DNA from: Vandammella animalimorsus
GTDB taxonomy: Bacteria; Pseudomonadota; Gammaproteobacteria; Burkholderiales; Burkholderiaceae_C
Reading direction: 5' to 3'
Assembly: GCF_002285265.1 (NCBI RefSeq)
Contig: NZ_NSJB01000002.1
Coordinates: 62,001 to 126,000, forward strand
DNA: 64,000 nt
Notes under the pieces: model-generated
What the model was told of the DNA's origin: nothing
Database searches by the model: none
What the model saw: the letters and a program-made list of their open reading frames with translations, nothing else
Translations under genes and position numbers: made by a program
Shown: positions 24,111 through 34,281 of the stretch, in pieces
Position numbering within the stretch: the first letter of the stretch is position 1
Layout: the number at the start of each line of letters is the position of its first letter

Positions 24111-25298
24111 ATGCTGATCGACTTCTTCTACACCCTGCGCGCGGGCAAGCTGCCCGTTTCGGTCAAGGAATTTCTCGCCCTGCTCGAAGCGCTCGAGCGC
24201 GGCGTGATCGGCCCCAAGGCCGAGCAGCCCACCAGCATGGAGGACTTCTACCACCTGGCGCGCACCATCCTCGTCAAGGACGAAAAGCACTACGACAAGT
24301 TCGACCGCGCCTTTGCCGCCTACTTCAAGGGCGTGGAGATGCTCACCGACTACCGCCGCGAGATCCCCGAGGACTGGCTGCGGCAACTGCTCGAGCGCGA
24401 GCTCAGCCCCGAGCAAAAGGCCGCCATCGAGGCCATGGAGTGGGACGAGCTGATGCAAACGCTGAAAAAGCGCCTGGAGGAGCAAAAGGGGCGGCACGAG
24501 GGCGGCAACAAGTGGATCGGCACCGGCGGCACCAGCCCCTTCGGCCACGGCGGCTACAACCCGCGCGGCATCCGCATCGGCGGCAAGGGCGGCGGCAAGA
24601 GCGCCGTCAAGGTCTGGGACGCGCGCATGTACCGCGACTACGACGACAGCCAGGAGCTGGGCACGCGCAACATCAAGGTCGCGCTCAAGCGCCTGCGCAA
24701 GTTCGCGCGCACCAGCGCCGAGCTGGAGCTTGACCTGCCCGGCACCATCAGCGCCACCGCCGCCAACGCCGGCTGGCTGGACATCAAGATGGTGCCCGAG
24801 CGGCACAACAGCGTGAAGGTGCTGCTGCTGATGGACGTGGGCGGCACCATGGACGAGCACATCCAGCGCGTCGAGGAGCTGTTCTCAGCGGCCAAGAGCG
24901 AGTTCAAGCACCTGGAGTTTTATTACTTCCACAACTGCGTCTACGACTTCGTGTGGAAGAACAACCGCCGCCGCTTCACCGAGAAGTTCGACACCTGGGA
25001 CATCATCCGCAAGTACAACAAGGACTACAAGCTCATCTTCGTGGGCGACGCCACCATGAGCCCCTACGAAATCCTGCAACCGGGCGGCAGCGTCGAATAC
25101 CACAACGCCGAGGCCGGCGCCGAGTGGCTGCAGCGCCTGACGGGTGCCTTCCCCCAGCACGCCTGGATCAACCCCGAGCCGCAAGGCGTCTGGGGCTACC
25201 GCCAAAGCATCGACCTGATCGGCCAGCTCATGGGCGGTCGCATGTACCCGCTGACCCTCAAAGGCCTGGAAGACGCCATGCGCATGCTGTCCAAATAG
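24111..25298 (+). CDS. VWA domain-containing CoxE-like protein
   Basis: 395 residues. An N-terminal alpha-helical region (DFFYTLRAGKLPVSVKEFL) is typical of CoxE-like/DUF58-type proteins, a Gly-rich loop around 140-165 (GTGGTSPFGHGGY), then a VWA domain from about 225 with the metal-ion-dependent site as DVGGT rather than DxSxS, so the MIDAS serines are replaced. Co-operates with the MoxR ATPase upstream. Last gene of the operon, convergent with the next gene. Confidence 0.88.
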   Translation: MLIDFFYTLRAGKLPVSVKEFLALLEALERGVIGPKAEQPTSMEDFYHLARTILVKDEKHYDKFDRAFAAYFKGVEMLTDYRREIPEDWLRQLLERELSPEQKAAIEAMEWDELMQTLKKRLEEQKGRHEGGNKWIGTGGTSPFGHGGYNPRGIRIGGKGGGKSAVKVWDARMYRDYDDSQELGTRNIKVALKRLRKFARTSAELELDLPGTISATAANAGWLDIKMVPERHNSVKVLLLMDVGGTMDEHIQRVEELFSAAKSEFKHLEFYYFHNCVYDFVWKNNRRRFTEKFDTWDIIRKYNKDYKLIFVGDATMSPYEILQPGGSVEYHNAEAGAEWLQRLTGAFPQHAWINPEPQGVWGYRQSIDLIGQLMGGRMYPLTLKGLEDAMRMLSK

Positions 25299-25347
25299 CG
25301 CAAACGCGGCCAGGCCAGAGCGCCTGCCTCTGCGGCCTGGCAGGCAC

Positions 25348-25887
25348 TCAGCCCTCGCTGGCGTAGCTCTCCAGGCCGATGCGCACCACCACCGCCACCT
25401 GCTCGCCCACGGCCTGCTTGAACTCCGCCTCGGCCTGCGCCACCGAGCGCTTGAAGGCCGCCAGCCACAGCAGCCCATCGGCCGTGAACACCACGCGCAC
25501 CGCGCGCCCATCGGCAGGGTCGCGCTCGCGCCGCACCAGGCCCCAGGCCTCGCACTGGTCGATCAAGTCGGCCATGGCCTGCTTGCTCATGCCCGCGCGC
25601 TGCGCCAGCGTGGTGATGCGGTCGCCGCGCAGCGACAAATGCCGCGTGACGTGGATGTGCGCCGCGCTGACCTTGTTGCGCGCCGCCAGGTTCGACAGCA
25701 CCAGCGGCACCTCCACATCGTGCGCCATCAGGTACAGCACGCGCTCATCGAAGCGCCGCATCGCATGGCCCAGCAGGCGGCCCAGATGCGTCTGGCGCCA
25801 GGCGTCCTCGGGCGGCGTCACGCCGCTGACGGTGATGGCCTCCTCCTGGGCCTGGGGGTGAGCGGACGGGGCGATTCGATCAAGCAT
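25348..25887 (-). CDS. MarR-family-like winged-helix regulator
   Basis: 179 residues from the ATG at 25887; the frame runs on upstream into antisense of mnmA and is not real there. Contains a helix-turn-helix segment DRITTLAQRAGMSKQAMADL and wing RRERDPADGRAVRVVFTADG, MarR-like. It diverges from mnmA and has no obvious dedicated target nearby. Confidence 0.82.
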   Translation of the reverse strand: MLDRIAPSAHPQAQEEAITVSGVTPPEDAWRQTHLGRLLGHAMRRFDERVLYLMAHDVEVPLVLSNLAARNKVSAAHIHVTRHLSLRGDRITTLAQRAGMSKQAMADLIDQCEAWGLVRRERDPADGRAVRVVFTADGLLWLAAFKRSVAQAEAEFKQAVGEQVAVVVRIGLESYASEG

Positions 25888-26008
25888 GCGCCGATGATAC
25901 GAAGCTTTGCCGCGCCGCCAGCCCGCCCCGGCGCAGGGCTGTGAAGGCCAGCAAAGGCCAGCGCAGGCCAGCACGCCGCCGCCCTTGCCGCGCCGCATAA
26001 TGCGCGCC

Positions 26009-27157
26009 ATGACAGACAAACAGCGCATCGTAGTGGGCCTCTCCGGCGGCGTGGATTCGGCCGTCACCGCCTGGCTGCTCAAGCAGCAGGGCCACGAAGT
26101 GGTCGGCATCTTCATGAAGAACTGGGAAGATGACGACGACAGCGAATACTGCTCCAGCCGGCAGGACTTTCTGGACGCTGCCGCCGTGGCCGACGTCATC
26201 GGCATCGAGATCGAGCACGTCAACTTCGCCGCCGATTACAAAGACCGCGTGTTTGCCGAGTTTTTGCGCGAATACCAGGCCGGCCGCACGCCCAACCCCG
26301 ACGTGCTGTGCAACGCCGAGATCAAGTTCAAGGCCTTTCTCGACCACGCCATGCGCCTGGGCGCGGAAAAAATCGCCACCGGCCACTACGCGCGCGTGCG
26401 CCTGAACGCCGCCACGCAGCGCCACGAGCTGCTCAAGGGGCTGGACCCGGCCAAGGACCAAAGCTACTTCCTGCACCGCCTCACCCAGGCGCAGCTGAGC
26501 AAAGCCCTGTTCCCCGTGGGCGAGCTGCACAAGACCGAGGTGCGCCGCATCGCCGCCGAGATCGGCCTGCCCAACGCCAAGAAAAAGGATTCGACCGGCA
26601 TCTGCTTCATCGGCGAGCGGCCGTTTCGTGAGTTCTTGAACCGCTACCTGGCCAACCAGCCCGGCCCCATCAAGGACGAGCGCGGCCGCAAGATCGGCCA
26701 GCACGTGGGCCTGAGCTTCTACACCCTGGGCCAGCGCCAGGGGCTGGGCATTGGCGGCATCAAGGAAAAAGGCGCGCAGCGCGGTGGCGGCACGCACGCC
26801 CCCTGGTTCGTGGCGCGCAAGGACATGGTCAGCAACACCTTGTACGCCGTGCAGGGCCACGAGCACCCCTGGCTGCTCTCGCACGGGCTGAGCTTCGACG
26901 ACGCCAGCTGGATCGCCGGCCAAGCCCCGCCCGCCGGCCCCTGCGCCGCCAAAACCCGCTACCGCCAGCAAGACGCCACCTGCGAGCTGCACGCCGGCGA
27001 TGCCCCCGGCCGCTGGCGCCTGCGCTTTGCCCAGCCGCAATGGGCCGTCACCCCCGGCCAAAGCGCCGTGCTGTACGACGGCGAAGTCTGCCTGGGCGGC
27101 GGCATCATTACCCAGGCCGAGGCCACAGCGACAGTGGCTTGCAAACACTCTGATTGA
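26009..27157 (+). CDS. mnmA: tRNA-specific 2-thiouridylase MnmA
   Basis: 382 residues. PP-loop [10 protein letters not shown] at about 9-18, catalytic Cys in [12 protein letters not shown], second Cys in [10 protein letters not shown], and the C-terminal beta-barrel. It adds sulfur to the wobble uridine of Glu, Gln and Lys tRNAs. A Met three codons earlier (26000) is also possible. There is no Shine-Dalgarno, and CATAAT lies 7 bases before the ATG, so the message may be nearly leaderless. Confidence 0.96.
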   Translation: MTDKQRIVVGLSGGVDSAVTAWLLKQQGHEVVGIFMKNWEDDDDSEYCSSRQDFLDAAAVADVIGIEIEHVNFAADYKDRVFAEFLREYQAGRTPNPDVLCNAEIKFKAFLDHAMRLGAEKIATGHYARVRLNAATQRHELLKGLDPAKDQSYFLHRLTQAQLSKALFPVGELHKTEVRRIAAEIGLPNAKKKDSTGICFIGERPFREFLNRYLANQPGPIKDERGRKIGQHVGLSFYTLGQRQGLGIGGIKEKGAQRGGGTHAPWFVARKDMVSNTLYAVQGHEHPWLLSHGLSFDDASWIAGQAPPAGPCAAKTRYRQQDATCELHAGDAPGRWRLRFAQPQWAVTPGQSAVLYDGEVCLGGGIITQAEATATVACKHSD

Positions 27158-27180
27158 CCCCCGCACCCCGCTGCCTTGCC

Positions 27181-30142
27181 ATGCGCCCCCTGTCCTGGAA
27201 CGAAATCAAATCCCGCGCGCTGGCCTTCAGCCGCCGCTGGGCCGACGCCGCCAACGAAGACTCCGAAGCCAAGCCCTTTTGGCTCGACTTTTTCGAATGC
27301 TTTGGCATCACCAACAAGCGCGTCGCCACCTTTGAGCTCAACGTCAAAAAACACGGCGGCACCATCGGCTTCGTCGATCTGTTCTGGCCCGGCATGCTGC
27401 TGGTGGAGCAGAAATCGCGCGGCAAAGACCTGGACCAGGCCTTCGCCCAGGCCACCGACTACCTGGCCGGCATTGCCGAGCGCGACCTGCCCCAGATCAT
27501 CATCGTCAGCGACTTTGCGCGCTTTCGCGTGTACGAGCTGGCCAGCGGCCAGAGCGGCCAGTACACCGAGTTCGCCCTGTCCGAGCTGCACGAGTATGTG
27601 CGCCTGTTTGGCTTCATCGCGGGCTACAAGGCCCAGCGCATCGAGCCGCAAAACCCCGTCAACATCAAGGCGGCCGAGCGCATGGGCCGCCTGCACGACG
27701 CACTCAAAAGCGCCGGCTACGGCGGCCACGCGCTGGAGGTGCTGCTCGTGCGCCTGCTGTTTTGCCTGTTTGCCGACGACACCGCCATCTTCCAGCCCGC
27801 GCAGGCCTTTCGCTGCTTCGTGGAAGAGCGCACCGCCGTGGATGGCAGCGACCTGGGAGCGCGGCTGGCGCAACTGTTCCAAGTGCTCAACACCCCGGAG
27901 CCCCGGCGCAGCAAGAACCTGGACGAGCAACTGGCCGCCTTCCCCTACATCAACGGCCGCCTGTTCGAAGAAAGCCTGCCCATTGCCGACTTCGACCGCC
28001 CCACCCGCAACGCCTTGCTCGACGCCTGCGCGCTGGACTGGTCCGCCATCAGCCCGGCCATTTTCGGCAGCCTGTTTCAGTCCATCATGGACGAAAAGGC
28101 CCGCCGCCACCTGGGCGCGCACTACACCTCGGAAGAAAACATCCTCAAGCTCATCGGCCCACTGTTTCTCGATGAGCTGCGCGCCGAATTCGCCAAGGTC
28201 AAGCGCCAGCGCAACAAGCTGCTGGACTTTCATAAAAAGCTGCGCACCCTGCGCTTTTTCGACCCCGCCTGCGGCTGCGGCAACTTCCTGGTCATCAGCT
28301 ACCGCGAGCTGCGCCTGCTGGAGCTTCAAGTCCTGCGCGCCGCCGCCGCCCTGGCCGGCCACGCCGGCCAGCAAAGCCTGGACGTGCACCAGCTCATCGG
28401 CGTGAACGTCGATCAGTTCTACGGCATCGAGATCGAGGAGTTTCCCGCCCAGATCGCCCAAGTGGCCCTGTGGCTGATGGACCACCAGATGAACCTGCGC
28501 GCCAGCGAGGAGTTTGGCCTGTACTTCGCCCGCATCCCGCTGGTCACCGGCCCGCACATCGTGCACGGCAACGCCCTCACGCTGGATTGGAATGAAGTGC
28601 TGCCCGCCAGCCAATGCAGCTATGTGCTGGGCAATCCGCCCTTCGTTGGCGCCAAGTTCATGAGCGACGCCCAGCGCGCCGACACCCGCGCCGTGTTCGC
28701 CGGCATCGACAACGCAGGCCTGCTCGACCTTGTGGCCGCCTGGTACGTCAAGGCCACGAAATACATGCAAGGCGCATTAGACATAACCACAGCAATCAGC
28801 AATCAGCAATCAGCAATCAGCAATCAGCAATCAGCAATCAGCAATCAGCAATCAGCAATCAGCAATCAGCAATCAGCAATCAGCAATCAGCAATCAGCAA
28901 TCAGCAATCAGCAATCAAGCCCGCTGCGCCTTCGTTTCCACCAACAGCATCACCCAGGGCGAACAAGTGGGCGCCCTGTGGAGCTGGCTGCTGGCGCAAG
29001 GCGTGCACATCCACTTTGCGCACCGCACCTTTGCCTGGAGCAACGAAGCGCGCGGCAAGGCCGCCGTGCACTGCGTCATCATCGGCTTCGGCCTGCACGA
29101 CCTGCCGGGCAAAGTCATCTACGAATACGCTGACATCAAGGGCGAACCCACCGCCGTGCCTGCCAGCAACATCAATCCCTACCTGGTGGACGCGCCCAAC
29201 GTGGTGCTGCCCCGGCGCAGCAAGCCGATGGGGGATGTACCGCAAATCGGCATTGGCAACAAACCCATCGACGATGGCAACTACCTTTTCAGCACCGAAG
29301 AGCGCGATGCCTTCATCGCCCTGGAGCCAGCCAGTGCGAAATGGTTTCACCGCTGGCTGGGCGCGGACGAGTTTTTGAACGGCTACGAACGCTGGTGCCT
29401 GTGGCTGGGCGACACCCCGCCCGCTGCACTGCGCGCCATGCCCGAAGCCATGAAGCGCGTGCAAGCCGTCAAGAAGTTCAGAAGCGCCAGCAAAAGCCCG
29501 CCCACGCAAAAGCTGGCGGCTACGCCCACTCGGTTTCATGTGGAGAACATGCCCACCACGCCATATTTGGTACTGCCCGAAGTTTCTTCAGAGCGACGGC
29601 AGTTCGTGCCCTTCGGCTTTGAGCAGCCCAGCACCTTTTGCAGCAATCTGGTCAAGATGGCCGCTGACGCCACGCTTTTCCACTTCGGCATCCTCTCCAG
29701 CACCATGCACAACGCTTGGGTGCGCGCGGTCTGCGGCCGCTTAAAAAGCGACTTTCGCTACTCCGCCGCCATCGTCTACAACAACTTCCCATGGCCCTTC
29801 ACACCTGCCGCTGAACCGCCCGATGCTCAAGTGCAAAAAGCGCAAGCCGCCATCGAAGCCGCCGCGCAAGCCGTGCTCGATGCCCGCGCCGCCCACCCTG
29901 GCAGCAGCCTGGCCGACCTGTACGACCCCTTGACCATGCCCGCCAACTTGCGCAAGGCCCATCAAAAGCTGGACGCCGCCGTGGACAAGGCCTACCAACT
30001 GGCCGGTGGCCGTAAAACCTATGCAAGCGATGCCGAGCGCGTGGCCTTTTTGTTCACGCTGTACCAGAGGCACACCAGCCTGCTGGCCAGCGCCCCGGCC
30101 GCCAAAACACCGCGCCGCCCACGCAAGGCGGCTGCGGCATAA
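27181..30142 (+). CDS. Phase-variable MmeI-like (type IIL) restriction-modification enzyme, frame OFF in this sequence
   Basis: Single-chain endonuclease/N6-adenine methyltransferase. Residues 66-78 hold the MmeI-type nuclease motif D-x9-E-x-K (DLFWPGMLLVEQK). Methyltransferase motif I DPACGCGNF is at 361-369 and catalytic NPPF at 485-488. From residue 538 the frame enters 18 copies of AGCAATC, read as AISNQQS repeats. Downstream the family sequence continues (RCAFVSTNSITQGEQVG..., specificity/C-terminal region to 30142), but in the +1 frame. With 18 units translation stops at 29133 after 650 residues. Loss of one unit or gain of two restores a protein of about 984 residues. The repeat has no stop in any frame. 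Start chosen as MRPLSWNEIK, 23 bases after mnmA. Homology is by motif; the recognition site is unknown. Confidence 0.88.
28791..28916. repeat. 18 x 7-bp simple sequence repeat (AGCAATC)
   Basis: 126 bases of perfect heptanucleotide tandem repeat inside the restriction-modification gene. Seven is not a multiple of three, so each gain or loss of a unit changes the reading frame. No interruption or imperfect unit is visible, which suggests active slippage. Frame arithmetic: the upstream frame fits the downstream one at 17 or 20 units, not 18 or 19. Confidence 0.97.
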
Positions 30143-30198
30143 GCGCCTGTGCAAAATGCCTGCGCACAGGTTGCTGCGCGGCAGTTTGCGACATTCGA

Positions 30199-30684
30199 TC
30201 AAACCGGCAGCGCCGTGGTGTGCTTGACGCGGTCGAGCACGAAGCTGGTCTTGCAGTCCTGCACGCTGGGGTGCTTGAGCAGCGTGTCCATGACGAAGCG
30301 CGAGTAGTGCGCCATGTCGCGCACGACCACGCGCAGCAGGTAGTCCATTTCGCCGGTCAGTGAGCAGCATTCGACGACTTCAGGCCAGGTCTGCACGGCG
30401 GCGCGAAAGCTGTCCATGGGGTTGCGCTTGTGCGTGGCGGTGAGCTTTTCCAGCCGCACGTTCAGATAGGCCGTCAGCCCCAGACCGACGCGCTCGGGCC
30501 TGAGCAGGGCGGCGTAGTGGTCGATGACACCGGCTTCCTCCAGCCGCCGCACGCGCCGCAGCGTGGCCGAGGGCGACAGGCCCACGGCGGCGGCCAGTTC
30601 GTCGTAGGTGGCGCGGCCGTTGTGCTGCAGCGCACGCAGCACGCGCAGGTCGATGGAATCCAATTGAAAGCGTGCGTCTTCCAT
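30199..30684 (-). CDS. Lrp/AsnC-family transcriptional regulator
   Basis: 161 residues. N-terminal helix-turn-helix LDSIDLRVLRALQHNGRATY...LSPSATLRRVRRLEEAGVI, C-terminal RAM ligand-binding domain with LTGEMDYLLRVVVRDM. It diverges from hpd across 155 bases and is therefore the likely regulator of tyrosine/phenylalanine catabolism, with an aromatic amino acid as likely effector. The gap contains TATGAT at 30761-30766 as a possible hpd -10 box without a good -35. Confidence 0.93.
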   Translation of the reverse strand: MEDARFQLDSIDLRVLRALQHNGRATYDELAAAVGLSPSATLRRVRRLEEAGVIDHYAALLRPERVGLGLTAYLNVRLEKLTATHKRNPMDSFRAAVQTWPEVVECCSLTGEMDYLLRVVVRDMAHYSRFVMDTLLKHPSVQDCKTSFVLDRVKHTTALPV

Positions 30685-30839
30685 TTTTTTCTTGCAGTTT
30701 TCCTGTGAATTGGCGCAGTTTACGCCCGATGCTTGCAGGAATTTTGCATGGGCGCGCCCCTATGATTGGCGGTCGATTTTCTTTTCGCGGCGCATCCGAA
30801 CCGCCGCAGCATCGCCCCCACTGATCCAGGAGACACCCC

Positions 30840-31928
30840 ATGGCCGATTTGTTCGACAACCCCGCCGGTCTTGACGGCTTTGAATTCGTCGAGTTCGCCT
30901 CGCCCACGCCCGGCGTGCTGGAGCCGCTGTTCGAGAAGATGGGCTTTACCGAGGTGGCGCGCCACCGCTCCAAGGATGTGTCGCTGTACCGCCAGGGCGG
31001 CATCAACTTCATCATCAACCGCGAACCCAAGAGCCTGGCGGGCTACTTCGCCGCCGAGCACGGCCCTTCGGCCTGCGGCCTGGCGTTTCGCGTGCGCGAT
31101 GCGCACAAGGCCTACGAGCAGCTGCTGGAAAAAGGCGCTCAGCCCATTCACATCGCCACCGGGCCGATGGAGCTGAACCTGCCGGCCATCAAGGGCATTG
31201 GCGGCATGCCGATCTACCTGATCGACCGCTACGAGGAAGGCAAGACGATTTACGACATCGACTTCCAGTGGCTCGATGGCGTGGATCGCAACCCTGTGGG
31301 CCACGGTTTTCAGGTGGTCGATCACCTCACGCACAACGTCTATCGCGGCCGCATGGCCTATTGGGCCGATTTTTACGAGCGCCTGTTCAACTTCCGCGAG
31401 ATCCGCTATTTCGACATCTCGGGCGAGTACACCGGCCTGACCTCCAAGGCCATGACCGCGCCGGACGGCAAGATCCGCATCCCGCTCAATGAGGAGGCCA
31501 AGCAAGGCGGCGGCCAGATCGAAGAGTTTCTGATGAAGTTCAACGGCGAGGGCATCCAGCATATCGCGCTGCTGTGCGACAACCTGGTGGAGGCCATCGA
31601 CAAGCTGCAAATGGCCGGCATCCCGCTGCTGACCGCGCCCAACGACATTTACTACCAGAACCTGGAAAAGCGCCTGCCCGGCCATGGCCAGCCCGTGCCC
31701 GAGCTGCAGGCGCGCGGCATTTTGCTCGACGGCACGACCGAGGGCGGCCAGCCGCGCCTGCTGCTGCAGATCTTCTCCGAGACCCTGCTGGGCCCGGTGT
31801 TCTTCGAGTTCATCGAGCGCCAGGGCGACTACCGCGAGGGCTTTGGCGAGGGCAACTTCAAGGCCTTGTTCGAATCGCTGGAGCGCGACCAGATCAACCG
31901 CGGCGTGCTGCAAACTGAAAAGGCCTGA
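30840..31928 (+). CDS. hpd: 4-hydroxyphenylpyruvate dioxygenase
   Basis: 362 residues with two vicinal-oxygen-chelate domains. Residues [20 protein letters not shown] contain the first iron His; [19 protein letters not shown] the second; the iron Glu is in the C-terminal part around [19 protein letters not shown]. It converts 4-hydroxyphenylpyruvate to homogentisate. It heads the hpd-phhB-phhA run, where PhhA/PhhB make tyrosine from phenylalanine. Start at 30840 with GGAGA upstream. Confidence 0.96.
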   Translation: MADLFDNPAGLDGFEFVEFASPTPGVLEPLFEKMGFTEVARHRSKDVSLYRQGGINFIINREPKSLAGYFAAEHGPSACGLAFRVRDAHKAYEQLLEKGAQPIHIATGPMELNLPAIKGIGGMPIYLIDRYEEGKTIYDIDFQWLDGVDRNPVGHGFQVVDHLTHNVYRGRMAYWADFYERLFNFREIRYFDISGEYTGLTSKAMTAPDGKIRIPLNEEAKQGGGQIEEFLMKFNGEGIQHIALLCDNLVEAIDKLQMAGIPLLTAPNDIYYQNLEKRLPGHGQPVPELQARGILLDGTTEGGQPRLLLQIFSETLLGPVFFEFIERQGDYREGFGEGNFKALFESLERDQINRGVLQTEKA

Positions 31929-31949
31929 AGGCCAGGGGGGGACTACGCC

Positions 31950-32258
31950 ATGCAACGCCTGACCGATGCCCAGCGCGAGCACGCCCTGGCCAGCCTGCCC
32001 GCCTGGGGCTATGCGCCCGAGCGCGGCGGCCTGATCCAGCGCCGCTTCACTTTTGCCAACTTCACCCAGGCCTTTGCCTTCATGACCGAAGTGGCGCTGC
32101 ACGCGGAGAAAAGCGACCACCACCCGGAGTGGTTCAACGTCTACAACCGCGTGGAGATCACCCTGACCACGCACGACGCCGAGGGCCTGAGCGAGCGCGA
32201 CATCGCGCTGGCGCGCCGCATCGACGCCATCGCCGCCCGCTTCGCGCCAGCGCCATGA
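31950..32258 (+). CDS. phhB: Pterin-4a-carbinolamine dehydratase
   Basis: 102 residues. Conserved [19 protein letters not shown] with the catalytic histidines (HHPE and the preceding His). It regenerates the tetrahydropterin cofactor used by phenylalanine hydroxylase, encoded next. Start 21 bases after hpd with a G-rich ribosome binding site. Confidence 0.95.
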   Translation: MQRLTDAQREHALASLPAWGYAPERGGLIQRRFTFANFTQAFAFMTEVALHAEKSDHHPEWFNVYNRVEITLTTHDAEGLSERDIALARRIDAIAARFAPAP

Positions 32259-32398
32259 CCGCGCAGCGTGCGCGGGCAGCGGCCTGCGCACGCTGACACA
32301 AGTCGGCGCAAGCTGGCAAAAGTCGGCACCAGATTCGACAAAGCCCAGGCAGGCGCCTTGGGCGCGCCATGCCTGCCAAAACAACCAGGAGACGCCGC

Positions 32399-33331
32399 AT
32401 GAACGCCGCACCCGAAAAAACCAAGCACGGCCTGGCCGCCGGGCTGGAGGCCGCGCCGGAAAACCCGGACTGGACCATCGACCAGGGCTGGGAGCGCTAC
32501 AGCGCCGAAGAACACGGCGTCTGGAAAACCCTGTTCGAGCGCCAGAGCAAGCTCTTGCCCGGCCGCGCCTGCCGCGCCTTCGTCGAAGGCATGCAGCAAT
32601 TGCCGATGCGCGCCGACGAAATCCCGGACTTCCGCCGCGTCTCCGACGTGCTGATGAAGCACACCGGCTGGCAGGTCGTGGCCGTGCCCGGCCTGGTGCC
32701 CGACGACGTGTTCTTCGACCACCTGGCCAACCGCCGCTTTCCCGCCGGGCAATTCATCCGCAAGCCGCACGAGCTGGACTATCTGGAAGAGCCGGACGTG
32801 TTCCACGACGTCTTCGGCCACGTGCCCATGCTGATGAACCCGGCCCTGGCCGATTTCATCCAGGCCTACGGCCAAGGCGGCATGCGCGCCAAGGAGCTGG
32901 GCGTGCTGGACAAGCTCGCGCGGGTCTACTGGTACACGGTGGAATTTGGCCTGCTGCAGGAAGACGGCGGCCTGCGCATCTACGGCGCGGGCATTGCCTC
33001 CTCGCGCACCGAAAGCCTGTTCTGCCTGGAAGACCCCTCGCCCAACCGCATCCGCTTCGATCTGGAGCGCGTCATGCGCACCCGCTACCGCATCGACGAC
33101 TTCCAGGAAAGCTACTTCGTGATCCGCGACCTGGATGAGCTGCTGGAGCTGGCGCAGATCGACTTCGCGCCCATTTACCAGCGCGTCGGCCAGGCCGGCG
33201 ATCTGCAGCCAGGCGAGGTGCTCGAGAGCGACCAGCTCTTCACCCGCGGCAGCGGCGACTACCACCGCGCCCGCCGCGCCGCAGCCAACGCCAGCACCGA
33301 TGCGGATACCGATGCCGCTGCCAGAACCTGA
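32399..33331 (+). CDS. phhA: Phenylalanine 4-monooxygenase
   Basis: 310 residues, within the range of bacterial pterin-dependent enzymes (about 260-300). Iron site HDVFGH in EPDVFHDVFGHVPML and the downstream Glu in YWYTVEFGLLQ. Hydroxylates phenylalanine to tyrosine. The ATG at 32399 has AGGAG; an in-frame codon 10 earlier lacks one. The last 20 residues are acidic low complexity. The 140-base gap after phhB holds two copies of AAGTCGGC and no gene. Confidence 0.95.
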   Translation: MNAAPEKTKHGLAAGLEAAPENPDWTIDQGWERYSAEEHGVWKTLFERQSKLLPGRACRAFVEGMQQLPMRADEIPDFRRVSDVLMKHTGWQVVAVPGLVPDDVFFDHLANRRFPAGQFIRKPHELDYLEEPDVFHDVFGHVPMLMNPALADFIQAYGQGGMRAKELGVLDKLARVYWYTVEFGLLQEDGGLRIYGAGIASSRTESLFCLEDPSPNRIRFDLERVMRTRYRIDDFQESYFVIRDLDELLELAQIDFAPIYQRVGQAGDLQPGEVLESDQLFTRGSGDYHRARRAAANASTDADTDAAART

Positions 33332-33353
33332 GCCCCTTGTTGGAACCCCTGCC

Positions 33354-34064
33354 ATGAGCCATCCCGCACGCACGATTCTCATCACCGGCGCCAGCGGCAA
33401 CCTGGGCCGCGCCGTCGCCCAGCACTTCCTCTCCAACGGCGAGCGCCTGATCCTGCTCGACCACAGCCCGCAGGCGCTGCAACAGCACTTTGGCGACTGG
33501 CCCAAGGCGCAGGCGCTGTGCCTGGACTGCGACCTGCTCGACCCCGCCGCGCTGGCCGCCGCGCTGGCGCGCGCGCGCCAGCACTTCGGCCCGATCGAAG
33601 TGCTGTGCAACCTGGCCGGCGGCTTCGACATGGGCCCGCCCGTGCACGCCACGCCGCTGGAGGCCTGGCAGCGCCAGTACCAGCTCAACCTGCTGACCGC
33701 GCTGCACGCCTGCCAGGCCGTGGTGCCGGACATGCTGGCGCTGGGCCGCGGCAAGATCGTCAACATCGGCGCGCTGGCCGCCGCGCACAAAGGCGCTGCG
33801 CACATGGCCGCCTACACCGCCGCCAAGGCCGCCGTGATCCGCATGACCGAAAGCATGGCCGCCGAGCTGCGCGAGCAAGGCATCAACGTCAACTGCGTGC
33901 TGCCCAGCATCATCGACACCCCGCAAAACCGCACCGCCATGCCCGATGCCGACCCGGCCCGCTGGGTCGCGCCCGAGCAACTGGCCGAGATCATCGGCTT
34001 TCTCTGCTCCGAGGCCGCCCGCCCCATCCACGGCGCCGCGCTGCCGGTCAGCGGCCTGAGCTGA
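33354..34064 (+). CDS. SDR-family oxidoreductase
   Basis: 236 residues. Nucleotide-binding TGASGNLG at about 11-18, NLAGG, catalytic YTAAK ([13 protein letters not shown]). Starts 22 bases after phhA, so it is probably co-transcribed with it, but its substrate is not known. A gap of 217 bases follows before uppP, holding a GACAAT box at 34127-34132 as possible promoter for uppP. Confidence 0.88.
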   Translation: MSHPARTILITGASGNLGRAVAQHFLSNGERLILLDHSPQALQQHFGDWPKAQALCLDCDLLDPAALAAALARARQHFGPIEVLCNLAGGFDMGPPVHATPLEAWQRQYQLNLLTALHACQAVVPDMLALGRGKIVNIGALAAAHKGAAHMAAYTAAKAAVIRMTESMAAELREQGINVNCVLPSIIDTPQNRTAMPDADPARWVAPEQLAEIIGFLCSEAARPIHGAALPVSGLS

Positions 34065-34281
34065 GCTGGCTGACAAACCAGATCAACTGCCACACCGCGC
34101 AGCGCCGGCGCGCACAGCCGGCATGCGACAATGCCGCCGCCCTGGCCGGCCCATATCGCATTGCTGCATGGCCTGGCGCTTGGCCTTTCCCTTCCACATC
34201 TTCCCGCCCCGCTGGCACAGAGGGCGCGCCCGCCGGGCGCCTGCCACACCTGCCGGGCGCTTGCGGCGCGCACCGTCCACC

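Noticed and set aside
28791-28916. CRISPR-like repeat array
   Set aside because: Units are contiguous 7-bp copies without spacers; it is a microsatellite inside a gene.
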